Source of the DNA: Lonepinella sp042468235
GTDB taxonomy: Bacteria > Pseudomonadota > Gammaproteobacteria > Enterobacterales > Pasteurellaceae
DNA length: 64,000 nucleotides
Assembly: GCF_042468235.1 (NCBI RefSeq)
Contig: NZ_CP170386.1
Span: 806,001-870,000 of the forward strand
Direction of reading: 5' to 3'
A program made the position numbers and the translations under genes. Under the pieces are notes generated by a model. It was not told the DNA's origin and did not search any database. It was given only the letters and a program-made list of their open reading frames with translations. Shown here in pieces: positions 1 to 8,357 of this stretch (its first letter is position 1; every line of letters starts with the position of its first letter).

Positions 1-718
1 AGATATTTTTTAACGGAATATCAAGTATTGAAGATAATGGAAGAGATTCTATCGAAAAATAGGTCGCCGTATAAATATCGGCAAATTTAATCCCTTCATT
101 TTCTAATCTTTCACGATTCACACCCGTTAAGAACACATCTTCATTGTGAGTGTTAAGTCCCCAAGAAAGGGATAATTCATTACTTTCTACGGAAAAAGTT
201 GGGGGATGTATGCTCATTGGAACAGCATTATGGCTAGGTAATTCCAATAATCGTTTACTTCTTAATGAAAAACCGCCATTGAGTAATTGTTGAAAGCCTG
301 CTGGAGGATTCCGATGATTCTCACACCAATATTCCCAATTTCCCGTTCTAATAATATTGGGTTCATATTTTACAAGAATTGGAACTACCGCTCCAATAAA
401 ATCAAAGTGGAAAAAATTATCTTGCCAATTTTTTCCATTTAATACCCAACCATCATCTTGAACCGTCAAACAATATTCGGTTTTAATGATCTCTTTTAAC
501 GCGTATAAAATATAAAGATTATATTCCAAATAACTAAATGATTTACAACCAATATGTTGAATATAGTCTGGTAAATGCTCAGGTTTATTAGGACTAACAA
601 GAATAACTTTTGGTTGTTCGCCAAGTTCTATATAACTACGTTGCAAAGCATACATTGAACCTAATGTATAATCTTCATTCCCTGTAATACTCACCAAGGT
701 AATATCAGAAAAATTCAT
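1..718 (-). CDS. DUF5672 family protein, 3' end outside the window
   Basis: The reading frame is open from an ATG at 716-718 to the window edge, giving about 239 residues with no stop, so the C-terminus is missing. The protein begins MNFSDITLVSITGNEDYTLG and has the DUF5672 hallmarks: a QDDGWVLNG segment near residue 90 and an NGGFSLRSKRLLE segment near residue 150. Related proteins have a glycosyltransferase-like fold and tend to occur in surface-polysaccharide contexts; the exact reaction is unknown. It lies downstream of glgP on the same strand but beyond a strong terminator, so it is probably a separate transcription unit. The family call rests on recalled motifs. Confidence 0.7.
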   Translation of the reverse strand, partial: MNFSDITLVSITGNEDYTLGSMYALQRSYIELGEQPKVILVSPNKPEHLPDYIQHIGCKSFSYLEYNLYILYALKEIIKTEYCLTVQDDGWVLNGKNWQDNFFHFDFIGAVVPILVKYEPNIIRTGNWEYWCENHRNPPAGFQQLLNGGFSLRSKRLLELPSHNAVPMSIHPPTFSVESNELSLSWGLNTHNEDVFLTGVNRERLENEGIKFADIYTATYFSIESLPLSSILDIPLKNI

Positions 719-737
719 TCAATAATCCTTAAATTAT

Positions 738-772
738 AAATAAAAACGCGGTGAAAATTCACCGCATTTTCT
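738..772 (-). terminator. Rho-independent terminator of the glycogen operon
   Basis: The palindrome GCGGTGAAAATTCACCGC at 748-765 is followed, reading the minus strand, by a T-rich run. It lies just after the glgP stop and closes the malQ-glgBXCAP operon. Confidence 0.8.
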
Positions 773-790
773 ACATTACCACACTCTCAA

Positions 791-3241
791 TTACGCCGAT
801 TTTAATGGCTTAATTTTCCAGATTCTTTCTGCATATTCTGCAATGGTACGGTCAGATGAGAAGAAACTCATGTTAACAATATTTTGTAACGCGCTGTTTA
901 CCCAGGCTTCTTGATCTTTGTATTTTTCATCCACCGTTTTTTGAGCTTCTACATAGCTACGGAAATCCGCAAAGGCTTGATAATAATCGTGGTATCTCAA
1001 ACCATTTAATAATAAGTCTTGATAACGATTAGGATCATTTGGTGAGAAATGACCTGAGCTGATTTGGTCAATCACACTACGTAATTGTTGATCTGATTGA
1101 TAAATATCAAATGGACGATAACCTTGACGGCGTAGTTCTTCTACTTGCTCAACGGTGTTACCAAAGATAAAGATATTATCTTTGCCGACATTTTGTAGAA
1201 TTTCGACATTTGCACCGTCTAGCGTCCCTAATGTCAAAGCACCGTTTAGGGCAAATTTCATATTACTTGTACCAGATGCTTCGGTACCGGCTAATGAAAT
1301 TTGTTCAGAAATATCTGCCGCCGGAATAATGATTTGTGCAAGGCTTACGCTGTAATTTGGTATAAAGACTACTTTTAAACGACCTTGTAAACGTTCATCA
1401 TTATTAATGACGTTGGCAATATCATTAATTAAATTAATAGTTTGTTTAGCTACGTAATAAGCTGACGCGGCTTTACCGGCAAGGATAAATACGCGTGGTG
1501 TCCAGTCTTTTTCTGGATTTGCTAACATTTCATTGTAACGTGCAACAATATGTAAAACATTCAAACTTTGGCGTTTGTATTCGTGAATACGTTTAACTTG
1601 TACATCAAATAAGGCATCTGGATTTAACTCTACGCCTAATTCTTTTTTCACATAATCTGCTAAGCGAACTTTGTTCGCACGTTTAATCGCTGGAATGGCT
1701 TTTTTCAATTCAGGATCTTGAATATGTTTTTTCAACAATTCAAGCTGACTTAAATCACGACGCCATTCGGTACCGATATATTTATCAAATAATGCAGATA
1801 AATCAGGGTTTGCCACTGCGATCCAACGACGTGGTGTAATACCATTTGTCACATTCGTAAAGCGTTCTGGATAAATACGAGCAAAATCGGCAAAGGTAGA
1901 TGTTACCATTAAATCAGAATGAATTGCTGCTACCCCATTCACTTTGTGTGAGCCAACCACGGATAACCAGCCCATGCGTACTTTACGTACATCACCTTCT
2001 TCCACTAAAGACACACGGCGGATAAATTCTTCATCTGTGGTCACATTATTTCTCACGTACTCTAAGAAATAATCGTTGATTTCGAAAATCATTTGTAAAT
2101 GACGAGGTAAAATTTTCGCCATCATTTCTACTGGCCAAGTTTCTAAGGCTTCTGACATTAAGGTATGGCAAGTATAAGAGAAAATACGGCAACTCATTTC
2201 CCAGGCTTTTTCCCAAGTGTAACCATTTTCATCCACTAAAATACGCATTAATTCTGGAATTGCTAAGGCTGGGTGGGTGTCATTTAAGTGAATTGCGACA
2301 TGATCAGCAAGATTTTCAATGGTACCGTGAATACGTACATGACGGCGGATAATATCTTGCAATGACGCAGACACTAAGAAATATTCTTGGCGTAAACGCA
2401 ATTCTTTCCCTGCGGTAGTAGAATCATCTGGATAAAGCACACGAGAGACGTTTTCAATGGATGAACGTTCTTCAATCGCACCAAAATAATCCCCTTTGTT
2501 AAATTCTGCCAAATTAAAGGTATCACTGGCATTAGCAGACCACAAACGTAATGTGGTGGCACTGTCATTGTCATAACCAGGGATCATTTGGTCATAAGCA
2601 AGTGCGGTGATTTCTTCAGAATTATTCCATACACATTTTTTACCTTCAAAATAAATATGGCCACCAAAGCGAATATTAAAACGTTTGGATGGGCGAATAA
2701 ATTCCCAAGAAGACCCTTTTTCCAACCAAGCATCCGGTTTTTCAACTTGATGTCCGTCTTCGATATGTTGTTGGAACATACCATATTCATAACGAATACC
2801 GTAGCCCATACTTGGAATAGCCAATGTGGCTAATGAATCCATAAAACAAGCGGCTAAACGGCCTAAACCACCGTTCCCTAAACCAGGGTCAACTTCTTTT
2901 TCTAATACATCTTCTAAATCGACATTTAATTCTGCAAGTGCTTTACTCACAGTTGTGTAAACGCCCTCAGCTAACATGGCGTTAGATAAAGTACGTCCGA
3001 TTAAGAATTCCATTGATAGGTAATAAACTCGGCGAGTATCTTTCGCTCTTGATTGCTTCGCAGTAGAAATCCATCCTTCGGTAACTAAGTCGCGAACAGC
3101 AAATAAAGTAGCGTTTAACCAGTCGCGTTGACTGGCTTCTTCTGGTGAACGACCAATGAGATAAACTAATTTATAGACAATAGCTTTTTTTAAAGATTCT
3201 ACGTCATTAGATGGACGTGCATAATTTTGCATTTCTTGCAT
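791..3241 (-). CDS. glgP: Glycogen phosphorylase
   Basis: Releases glucose-1-phosphate from the non-reducing ends of glycogen in the cytoplasm, using pyridoxal phosphate. At 816 residues it matches the 815 of E. coli GlgP. The N-terminal GNGGLGRLAACFMDSLATL segment, the HLNDTHPALAIPELMR segment and the PLP-site region EASGTSNMKFALNGALTLGT (cofactor lysine in SNMKF) are all present. It is the last gene of the malQ-glgB-glgX-glgC-glgA-glgP operon, separated from glgA by an inverted uptake-signal pair that could attenuate transcription. No sign of damage. Family assignment is secure. Confidence 0.97.
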   Translation of the reverse strand: MQEMQNYARPSNDVESLKKAIVYKLVYLIGRSPEEASQRDWLNATLFAVRDLVTEGWISTAKQSRAKDTRRVYYLSMEFLIGRTLSNAMLAEGVYTTVSKALAELNVDLEDVLEKEVDPGLGNGGLGRLAACFMDSLATLAIPSMGYGIRYEYGMFQQHIEDGHQVEKPDAWLEKGSSWEFIRPSKRFNIRFGGHIYFEGKKCVWNNSEEITALAYDQMIPGYDNDSATTLRLWSANASDTFNLAEFNKGDYFGAIEERSSIENVSRVLYPDDSTTAGKELRLRQEYFLVSASLQDIIRRHVRIHGTIENLADHVAIHLNDTHPALAIPELMRILVDENGYTWEKAWEMSCRIFSYTCHTLMSEALETWPVEMMAKILPRHLQMIFEINDYFLEYVRNNVTTDEEFIRRVSLVEEGDVRKVRMGWLSVVGSHKVNGVAAIHSDLMVTSTFADFARIYPERFTNVTNGITPRRWIAVANPDLSALFDKYIGTEWRRDLSQLELLKKHIQDPELKKAIPAIKRANKVRLADYVKKELGVELNPDALFDVQVKRIHEYKRQSLNVLHIVARYNEMLANPEKDWTPRVFILAGKAASAYYVAKQTINLINDIANVINNDERLQGRLKVVFIPNYSVSLAQIIIPAADISEQISLAGTEASGTSNMKFALNGALTLGTLDGANVEILQNVGKDNIFIFGNTVEQVEELRRQGYRPFDIYQSDQQLRSVIDQISSGHFSPNDPNRYQDLLLNGLRYHDYYQAFADFRSYVEAQKTVDEKYKDQEAWVNSALQNIVNMSFFSSDRTIAEYAERIWKIKPLKSA

Positions 3242-3268
3242 AGAAATAATCCTTAGGTAAATAAATAA

Positions 3269-3294
3269 AAAGTGCGGTATTTTAACCGCACTTT
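3269..3294. terminator. Inverted uptake-signal pair between glgA and glgP
   Basis: AAAGTGCGGT (3269-3278) and ACCGCACTTT (3285-3294) form a 10-bp stem. Inverted uptake-signal pairs are common intrinsic terminators in Pasteurellaceae. Here the hairpin lies inside the operon, so it may reduce rather than stop transcription into glgP. Confidence 0.6.
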
Positions 3295-3308
3295 GGTGAC
3301 TTTTACAA

Positions 3309-4739
3309 CTAAATTCTGTTATAAAGTGCCAGATAACTACGAGCTGCTAATGCCCAACTGAAATCTTGAGACATTGCATTAGCTCTTACATTAACCCATA
3401 AACGTTGTTTTTGCCATAATGCAAAGGCATTATTTAAAGCATAACGTAAGCCTTGTGGATCAGCATGTTCAAACACAAAACCTGTGGCGATCCCCGCTTT
3501 GATGTTTTCGCTGGTACTATCCACCACGGTATCGGCTAATCCACCAGTGGCTCGAACTAAAGGTAATGTGCCATATTTTAAACCATATAATTGAGTTAAG
3601 CCACAAGGTTCGAAACGGCTTGGCACTAAGATGACATCACCACCTGCAACCATTAAGTGAGATAAGGCTTCATCATAACCAATTTTAACCGCCACATTTT
3701 GCGGATAATATTGAGTTAGTCCCCATAATCCTTGTTCAAAGTGCTGTGCTCCGGAACCCAATACAATCAGTTGTCCACCTTGTTTAACGATTTCATCAGT
3801 AGTTTCAAGTAATAAATCCACGCCTTTTTGTTCGGTTAAACGAGTAATCATGACAAAAACTGGCACATCAGGATTTAACGGTAAATTGAAATGAGCCTGT
3901 AATTGTTCCTTATTCTTTTTCTTACCCGCCATAAATTTTAATTTATAGTGATCGGTAATATAAGGATCGTTATTTGGATGCCATATTTTCTCATCTACGC
4001 CATTTAAAATACCATGTAAACGACCTTGATATTCTAAGGTACCAAGCAAACCTTGCAAACCATAAGCAAATTCAGGTCGAGTAATTTCTTTGGCATAGGT
4101 TGGACTCACGGCAGTAACCGCATCAGAATAATATAAGCCCGCTTTCAAATAAGAAATTTCGCCATATAACTCTAAGCCATCCACATGGAACATGCCGGCA
4201 GGTAACCCAATTTCATATAAGTGACGATAATCAAATCGGCCTTGATAAGCTAAGTTATGAATGGTAAATACAGATTTAGCCGGTTTACCTTTGTTATACA
4301 AATATGCACTGGTTAACCCTGCGTGCCAGTCGTGGGAATGCACAACTTCAGCGTGCCACCAATTGTCTAAGCCGGTCGCCAATTCTGCCCCCACCCAACC
4401 TAATAAGGCAAAGCGTTTATAGTTATCGGTATAATCCTGATACCATTGATCATGATAGGGATTTCCGGGACGATCATATAGATGAGGTGCGTCAATAATA
4501 TAAACACCTACACCATTATATTCGCCGTAACGTAATAAAATATGACCGGCAAAATTGAAAAACTCTGCGACTACATAGGTTTCAGGAATGCCTGCAAAAA
4601 TGGCCGGATAACCCGGTAATAACACCCGAGCATCAATGCCTTCTTCTTTTTGTGCAAAAGGCAATGCGCCCATGACATCGGCTAATCCACCGGTTTTGAG
4701 TAAAGGGTATAATTCAGAACAAACGTGTAATACTCTCAT
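3309..4739 (-). CDS. glgA: Glycogen synthase
   Basis: Transfers glucose from ADP-glucose to the growing alpha-1,4-glucan (GT5 family). At 476 residues it is the usual bacterial GlgA length. The N-terminal motif LLKTGGLADVMGALP contains the ADP-glucose-binding lysine at residue 15. The C-terminal Rossmann half carries PSRFEPCGLTQLYGLKYG and RATGGLADTV, which hold the catalytic glutamate and sugar-phosphate contacts. It is transcribed after glgC, across an intergenic hairpin at 4762-4830, and supplies the polymerisation step for GlgB and GlgP. Confidence 0.97.
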   Translation of the reverse strand: MRVLHVCSELYPLLKTGGLADVMGALPFAQKEEGIDARVLLPGYPAIFAGIPETYVVAEFFNFAGHILLRYGEYNGVGVYIIDAPHLYDRPGNPYHDQWYQDYTDNYKRFALLGWVGAELATGLDNWWHAEVVHSHDWHAGLTSAYLYNKGKPAKSVFTIHNLAYQGRFDYRHLYEIGLPAGMFHVDGLELYGEISYLKAGLYYSDAVTAVSPTYAKEITRPEFAYGLQGLLGTLEYQGRLHGILNGVDEKIWHPNNDPYITDHYKLKFMAGKKKNKEQLQAHFNLPLNPDVPVFVMITRLTEQKGVDLLLETTDEIVKQGGQLIVLGSGAQHFEQGLWGLTQYYPQNVAVKIGYDEALSHLMVAGGDVILVPSRFEPCGLTQLYGLKYGTLPLVRATGGLADTVVDSTSENIKAGIATGFVFEHADPQGLRYALNNAFALWQKQRLWVNVRANAMSQDFSWALAARSYLALYNRI

Positions 4740-4761
4740 TTAATTTTATGCTTCCTTAATT

Positions 4762-4830
4762 TAGCCCTTGTCTTTCAGTCTTACAGACATTTTCCCCCGC
4801 AAGCAGGGGAAAATCAATTTTTAAGGGCTA
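4762..4830. other. Nested hairpins between glgC and glgA
   Basis: An outer stem TAGCCCTT/AAGGGCTA (4762-4769 with 4823-4830) encloses an inner stem TTTTCCCC/GGGGAAAA (4790-4797 with 4806-4813). No T-run follows on the minus strand, so this looks like an intercistronic RNA structure, perhaps a processing or stability element, rather than a terminator. Confidence 0.5.
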
Positions 4831-4838
4831 GAAAATAA

Positions 4839-6146
4839 TTAATCTAAATTTACGTCAGAACTAACGTCTTCACCATTTAGTTTTTTAATCATAGACTCAG
4901 TGACTAATACAACTTTTCCGGTGCTACTCACACGGAAACGTTTGCGATCTTCTTCAATATCAAGACCAATTTGTGTACCATCAGGGATCATCACATGACG
5001 ATCAATAATACAATTTCTTAATACACAATTTTTACCAATCGTCACTTGCGGTAAAATAACACAATGATCGACACTTGAATTCTCTTTAATTTTGACGCGG
5101 TCAAATAATACAGAATAACTAATACTTGCATCTGTAATCATACAACCACCCGAAATTAACGAGTTATCTACCGGTTTAACATGCGGATTGTTATAGAAGA
5201 ATTTTGACGGATAAGTTTGTACGGGATTACCACGAATCGGCCAACGTTGATCGTAAATATCTAATTGTGGTTTTTCTGATACCAAATCAATGTTAGATTG
5301 CCAGAAACTATCTAAAGTACCCACATCGCGCCAGTAAATTTCACCTTCGGTATTGCGTCCCATACAAGAACGGCTGAATGGATGAGCATACAACACGCCT
5401 TCTTCTAAGGATTTTGGTAAAATATCCTTACCAAAGTCGTGAGATGTATAAGGAGATTTCACTTCACGTCTTAATACGTCATACAAATAATCCGCATCAA
5501 ATACATAAATACCCATCGATGCTAAAGAGGTGTCCGGTTTACCAATCATCGCCGGAGGATCTTTTGGTTTTTCAATAAAATCTTTGACTTTTAAGTTTTC
5601 ATCAACTGCCATAACCCCGAATTCAGATGCTTCTGAACGTGGTACTTCAATACAACCTACAGTACATTTTGCACCACTGGTGACGTGGTCAAGTAACATT
5701 TGGCTATAATCTTGTTTATAAATATGGTCACCAGCAAGAATCAATACATATTTTGGTTGATAATGATTTTTCAAAATTTCCATATTTTGATATACCGCAT
5801 CCGCTGTACCGCGATACCAAGTAGAATTATCAATTTGTTGACGAGCCGGTAACATATCAACGAATTCACCACGTTCTTGTGGTAAGAAAGACCAGCCTGT
5901 TTGCAAATGGCGTAACAAAGAATGTGCTGCATATTGTGTTACTACACCGATACGGTTTAATCCCGAGTTAATACAGTTTGATAAAGCGAAATCAATAATA
6001 CGACGATTACCACCAAAATAAAGTGCTGGTTTGGCACGTTTATCCGTTAATTCGTGTAAACGAGAACCGCGTCCACCTGCCAAAATTAACACTAAAGTTT
6101 CTTTAACAAGTTCATATTTGTTAGGTACTGCTACTTTGCTACTCAT
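4839..6146 (-). CDS. glgC: Glucose-1-phosphate adenylyltransferase (ADP-glucose pyrophosphorylase)
   Basis: Makes ADP-glucose from ATP and glucose-1-phosphate, the committed and allosterically controlled step of glycogen synthesis. The 435-residue protein has the nucleotidyltransferase signature LILAGGRGSRLHELTDKRAK at residues 20-39, and RRIIDFALSNCINSG just after it, where enteric enzymes bind the fructose-1,6-bisphosphate activator. The substrate region IEKP is followed by a C-terminal left-handed beta-helix rich in isoleucine and valine turns (about residue 320 on). It sits between glgX and glgA, as in other gammaproteobacterial glg operons. Confidence 0.97.
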   Translation of the reverse strand: MSSKVAVPNKYELVKETLVLILAGGRGSRLHELTDKRAKPALYFGGNRRIIDFALSNCINSGLNRIGVVTQYAAHSLLRHLQTGWSFLPQERGEFVDMLPARQQIDNSTWYRGTADAVYQNMEILKNHYQPKYVLILAGDHIYKQDYSQMLLDHVTSGAKCTVGCIEVPRSEASEFGVMAVDENLKVKDFIEKPKDPPAMIGKPDTSLASMGIYVFDADYLYDVLRREVKSPYTSHDFGKDILPKSLEEGVLYAHPFSRSCMGRNTEGEIYWRDVGTLDSFWQSNIDLVSEKPQLDIYDQRWPIRGNPVQTYPSKFFYNNPHVKPVDNSLISGGCMITDASISYSVLFDRVKIKENSSVDHCVILPQVTIGKNCVLRNCIIDRHVMIPDGTQIGLDIEEDRKRFRVSSTGKVVLVTESMIKKLNGEDVSSDVNLD

Positions 6147-6291
6147 AATTATTCTCCATAGATAAAATTGCGGGCTAATCGTTTCAGTTAAAAATAGGGA
6201 CTATCTAATAATCTCTCTACACTATACCGAAAATAAAATTAATTTTCTGTGATAAAGTTCAAACTTTTGAAAAATTAATTAAAAAAATCAC

Positions 6292-8265
6292 TTATTTTCG
6301 TTGCAAAATACAAAAATCTAAAGTCTCTACTAATAAAATTTGTCCTTTTAACAACTGGGTTTGATTAGAAACTATCATTTGCCATTTACCATCCGGCAAA
6401 ATGAAATTTTGTAAATCATCTTTGGCATTGATTACCAACAACCATTGATCATCTAATAAAATTTGTATTGCTTTACTTGCGTAGTTTTGCCAGTTTTCTA
6501 CTTGCAAATTATGCCCAGACTCATTAAGCCAATTCACATTCTGTGTATTCCACCATTGCCCATTGGTTAGGCTTTGAATTTTTTTACGTAATTGAATGGC
6601 TTGTTGTGTTGCTACAAATAAGTCTCGATCAAATATCGACCATTTCAACCAAGTAATCTGGTTATCCTGACAGTATGCATTATTATTGCCATATTGCGTA
6701 TTACCAAATTCATCACCCGCTAATAACATTGGGGTACCATTTGATAGTAATAAAGTACGTAATAAAGCCACGCTGGTTAAAAAACGCTGTTTTTCTACTG
6801 TACTCTGGTCATTCTTCGGTAAACCATCCGTAGAACCTTCTATACCGTGGTTATAGCTGTAATTTTCATTTCGTCCGTCATGATTATTTTCACCATTTGC
6901 CCAATTATGTTTATAGTTATAACTAACCAAATCACGTAACGTAAAACCATCATGTGCGGTGATAAAATTCAAGGTTTTGTAGGGTAACTGATTCGCTTTA
7001 CGGTATATATCACTTGAACCCGCCAATCGTTCTGCAAAAGCACCCAATGCGCCACTTTTCCACAACCAAAAACGCTTAATATCATCACGATAACGGTCAT
7101 TCCATTCAGCAAAATAGCTTGGAAAATTTCCTACTTGATAACCTCCATCACCTAAATCCCAAGGCTCGCTAATCATTTTACACCGACTTAATATCGGATC
7201 GTTTTCAATAGCTTTAAATAATAAACCTTGCGGATTAAAATACGGTTGTTCTCTTCCCAAGCTAGACGCTAAATCAAAACGGAAACCGTCAACATGATAT
7301 TCTTCTACCCAGTATTTTAAACAATCAAGCACCCATGCTCGTCCTTGTGGTGTAGATAAATTTAACGTATTGCCACAACCTGTCCAGTTTTCATAATAAC
7401 CTTGATCATTATGGTAATAATAGGTTTGATCATCGATTCCACGTTGACTAAAGGTCGGAAAATGTTTTTCCCCTTCAGCAGTATGGTTAAATACCACATC
7501 CAGAATTACTTCAATACCGGCTTGGTGCAAGGCTTTCACCGCTTGCTTAAATTCATCTACGGGGTTATCTGTCGCTGCATAAGTGGTTTCTAAAGCAAAC
7601 ATGGCTAGCGGATTATAGCCCCAGTAATTACTTAATCTTTTTTCTTGTAAATGTGGTTCATTAACAAAAAAATTCACCGGTAATAATTCAACTGCAGTTA
7701 TCCCCAAAGATTGCAAATAAGCAATACTTTTTGGATGCGCGAGACCTGCATAGGTGCCACGAATATGTGCTGGCAAATCTTCACGTAATTTAGTAAATCC
7801 TTTAACATGTAATTCATAAATAATGCTATTTTCCCACAGCGTTTGTAATGGTTTATCCCCTTGCCAATCAAAATCTGATGGCGTGGTTACCACCCCTTTG
7901 GGCGCCAATTTAGCATTATCGCGTCGATCATTTAATAAAAACCATGCTCTTTTATTTGCCGTTGATAAATCCGGTTTTCCTACAACCATTTTGGCATAAG
8001 GATCTAACATTAATTTGTTAGGGTTATTTAAGCTAATGCCATCTTTTGGATAAAGACGATAACCATATTGAGTACCGGCTTCAACATCAGCAATCCAACA
8101 ATGCCAAATATCTTGTTCATTTTTTTTCATGGTAAAACGTTTTTCATTGTCTTCCGAATCAAATAAACATAATTCTATTTTGCTTGCTTGGCTGGAATAT
8201 AGGGCAAAACTAACCCCTTGTTGATTATTGCGAATTTCAGTATTCGCCCCTAATAACGTGTTCAT
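6292..8265 (-). CDS. glgX: Glycogen debranching enzyme
   Basis: Hydrolyses alpha-1,6 linkages of phosphorylase-limit dextrin. It has an N-terminal CBM48/isoamylase domain followed by a GH13 barrel. Catalytic segments are visible: DGFRFDLASSL (nucleophile Asp), ISEPWDLG (acid/base Glu) and FITAHDGFTLRDLVSYN (third Asp). At 657 residues it matches the E. coli enzyme. The start ATG at 8263-8265 follows a strong intercistronic hairpin (8307-8338) after glgB. It acts with GlgP in glycogen breakdown. Confidence 0.95.
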   Translation of the reverse strand: MNTLLGANTEIRNNQQGVSFALYSSQASKIELCLFDSEDNEKRFTMKKNEQDIWHCWIADVEAGTQYGYRLYPKDGISLNNPNKLMLDPYAKMVVGKPDLSTANKRAWFLLNDRRDNAKLAPKGVVTTPSDFDWQGDKPLQTLWENSIIYELHVKGFTKLREDLPAHIRGTYAGLAHPKSIAYLQSLGITAVELLPVNFFVNEPHLQEKRLSNYWGYNPLAMFALETTYAATDNPVDEFKQAVKALHQAGIEVILDVVFNHTAEGEKHFPTFSQRGIDDQTYYYHNDQGYYENWTGCGNTLNLSTPQGRAWVLDCLKYWVEEYHVDGFRFDLASSLGREQPYFNPQGLLFKAIENDPILSRCKMISEPWDLGDGGYQVGNFPSYFAEWNDRYRDDIKRFWLWKSGALGAFAERLAGSSDIYRKANQLPYKTLNFITAHDGFTLRDLVSYNYKHNWANGENNHDGRNENYSYNHGIEGSTDGLPKNDQSTVEKQRFLTSVALLRTLLLSNGTPMLLAGDEFGNTQYGNNNAYCQDNQITWLKWSIFDRDLFVATQQAIQLRKKIQSLTNGQWWNTQNVNWLNESGHNLQVENWQNYASKAIQILLDDQWLLVINAKDDLQNFILPDGKWQMIVSNQTQLLKGQILLVETLDFCILQRK

Positions 8266-8306
8266 AATAATAATTTAAAATAATCCATTAATATAATGAT
8301 AATACG

Positions 8307-8338
8307 CAGAAATGGAATGTTTGAATATTCCATTTCTG
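8307..8338. other. 12-bp hairpin between glgB and glgX
   Basis: CAGAAATGGAAT (8307-8318) pairs perfectly with ATTCCATTTCTG (8327-8338) across an 8-nt loop. No T-run follows on the minus strand. It is likely an intercistronic mRNA structure that could set the glgB:glgX expression ratio or define a processing point. Confidence 0.55.
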
Positions 8339-8357
8339 GTATTACATTTCCTATCTA

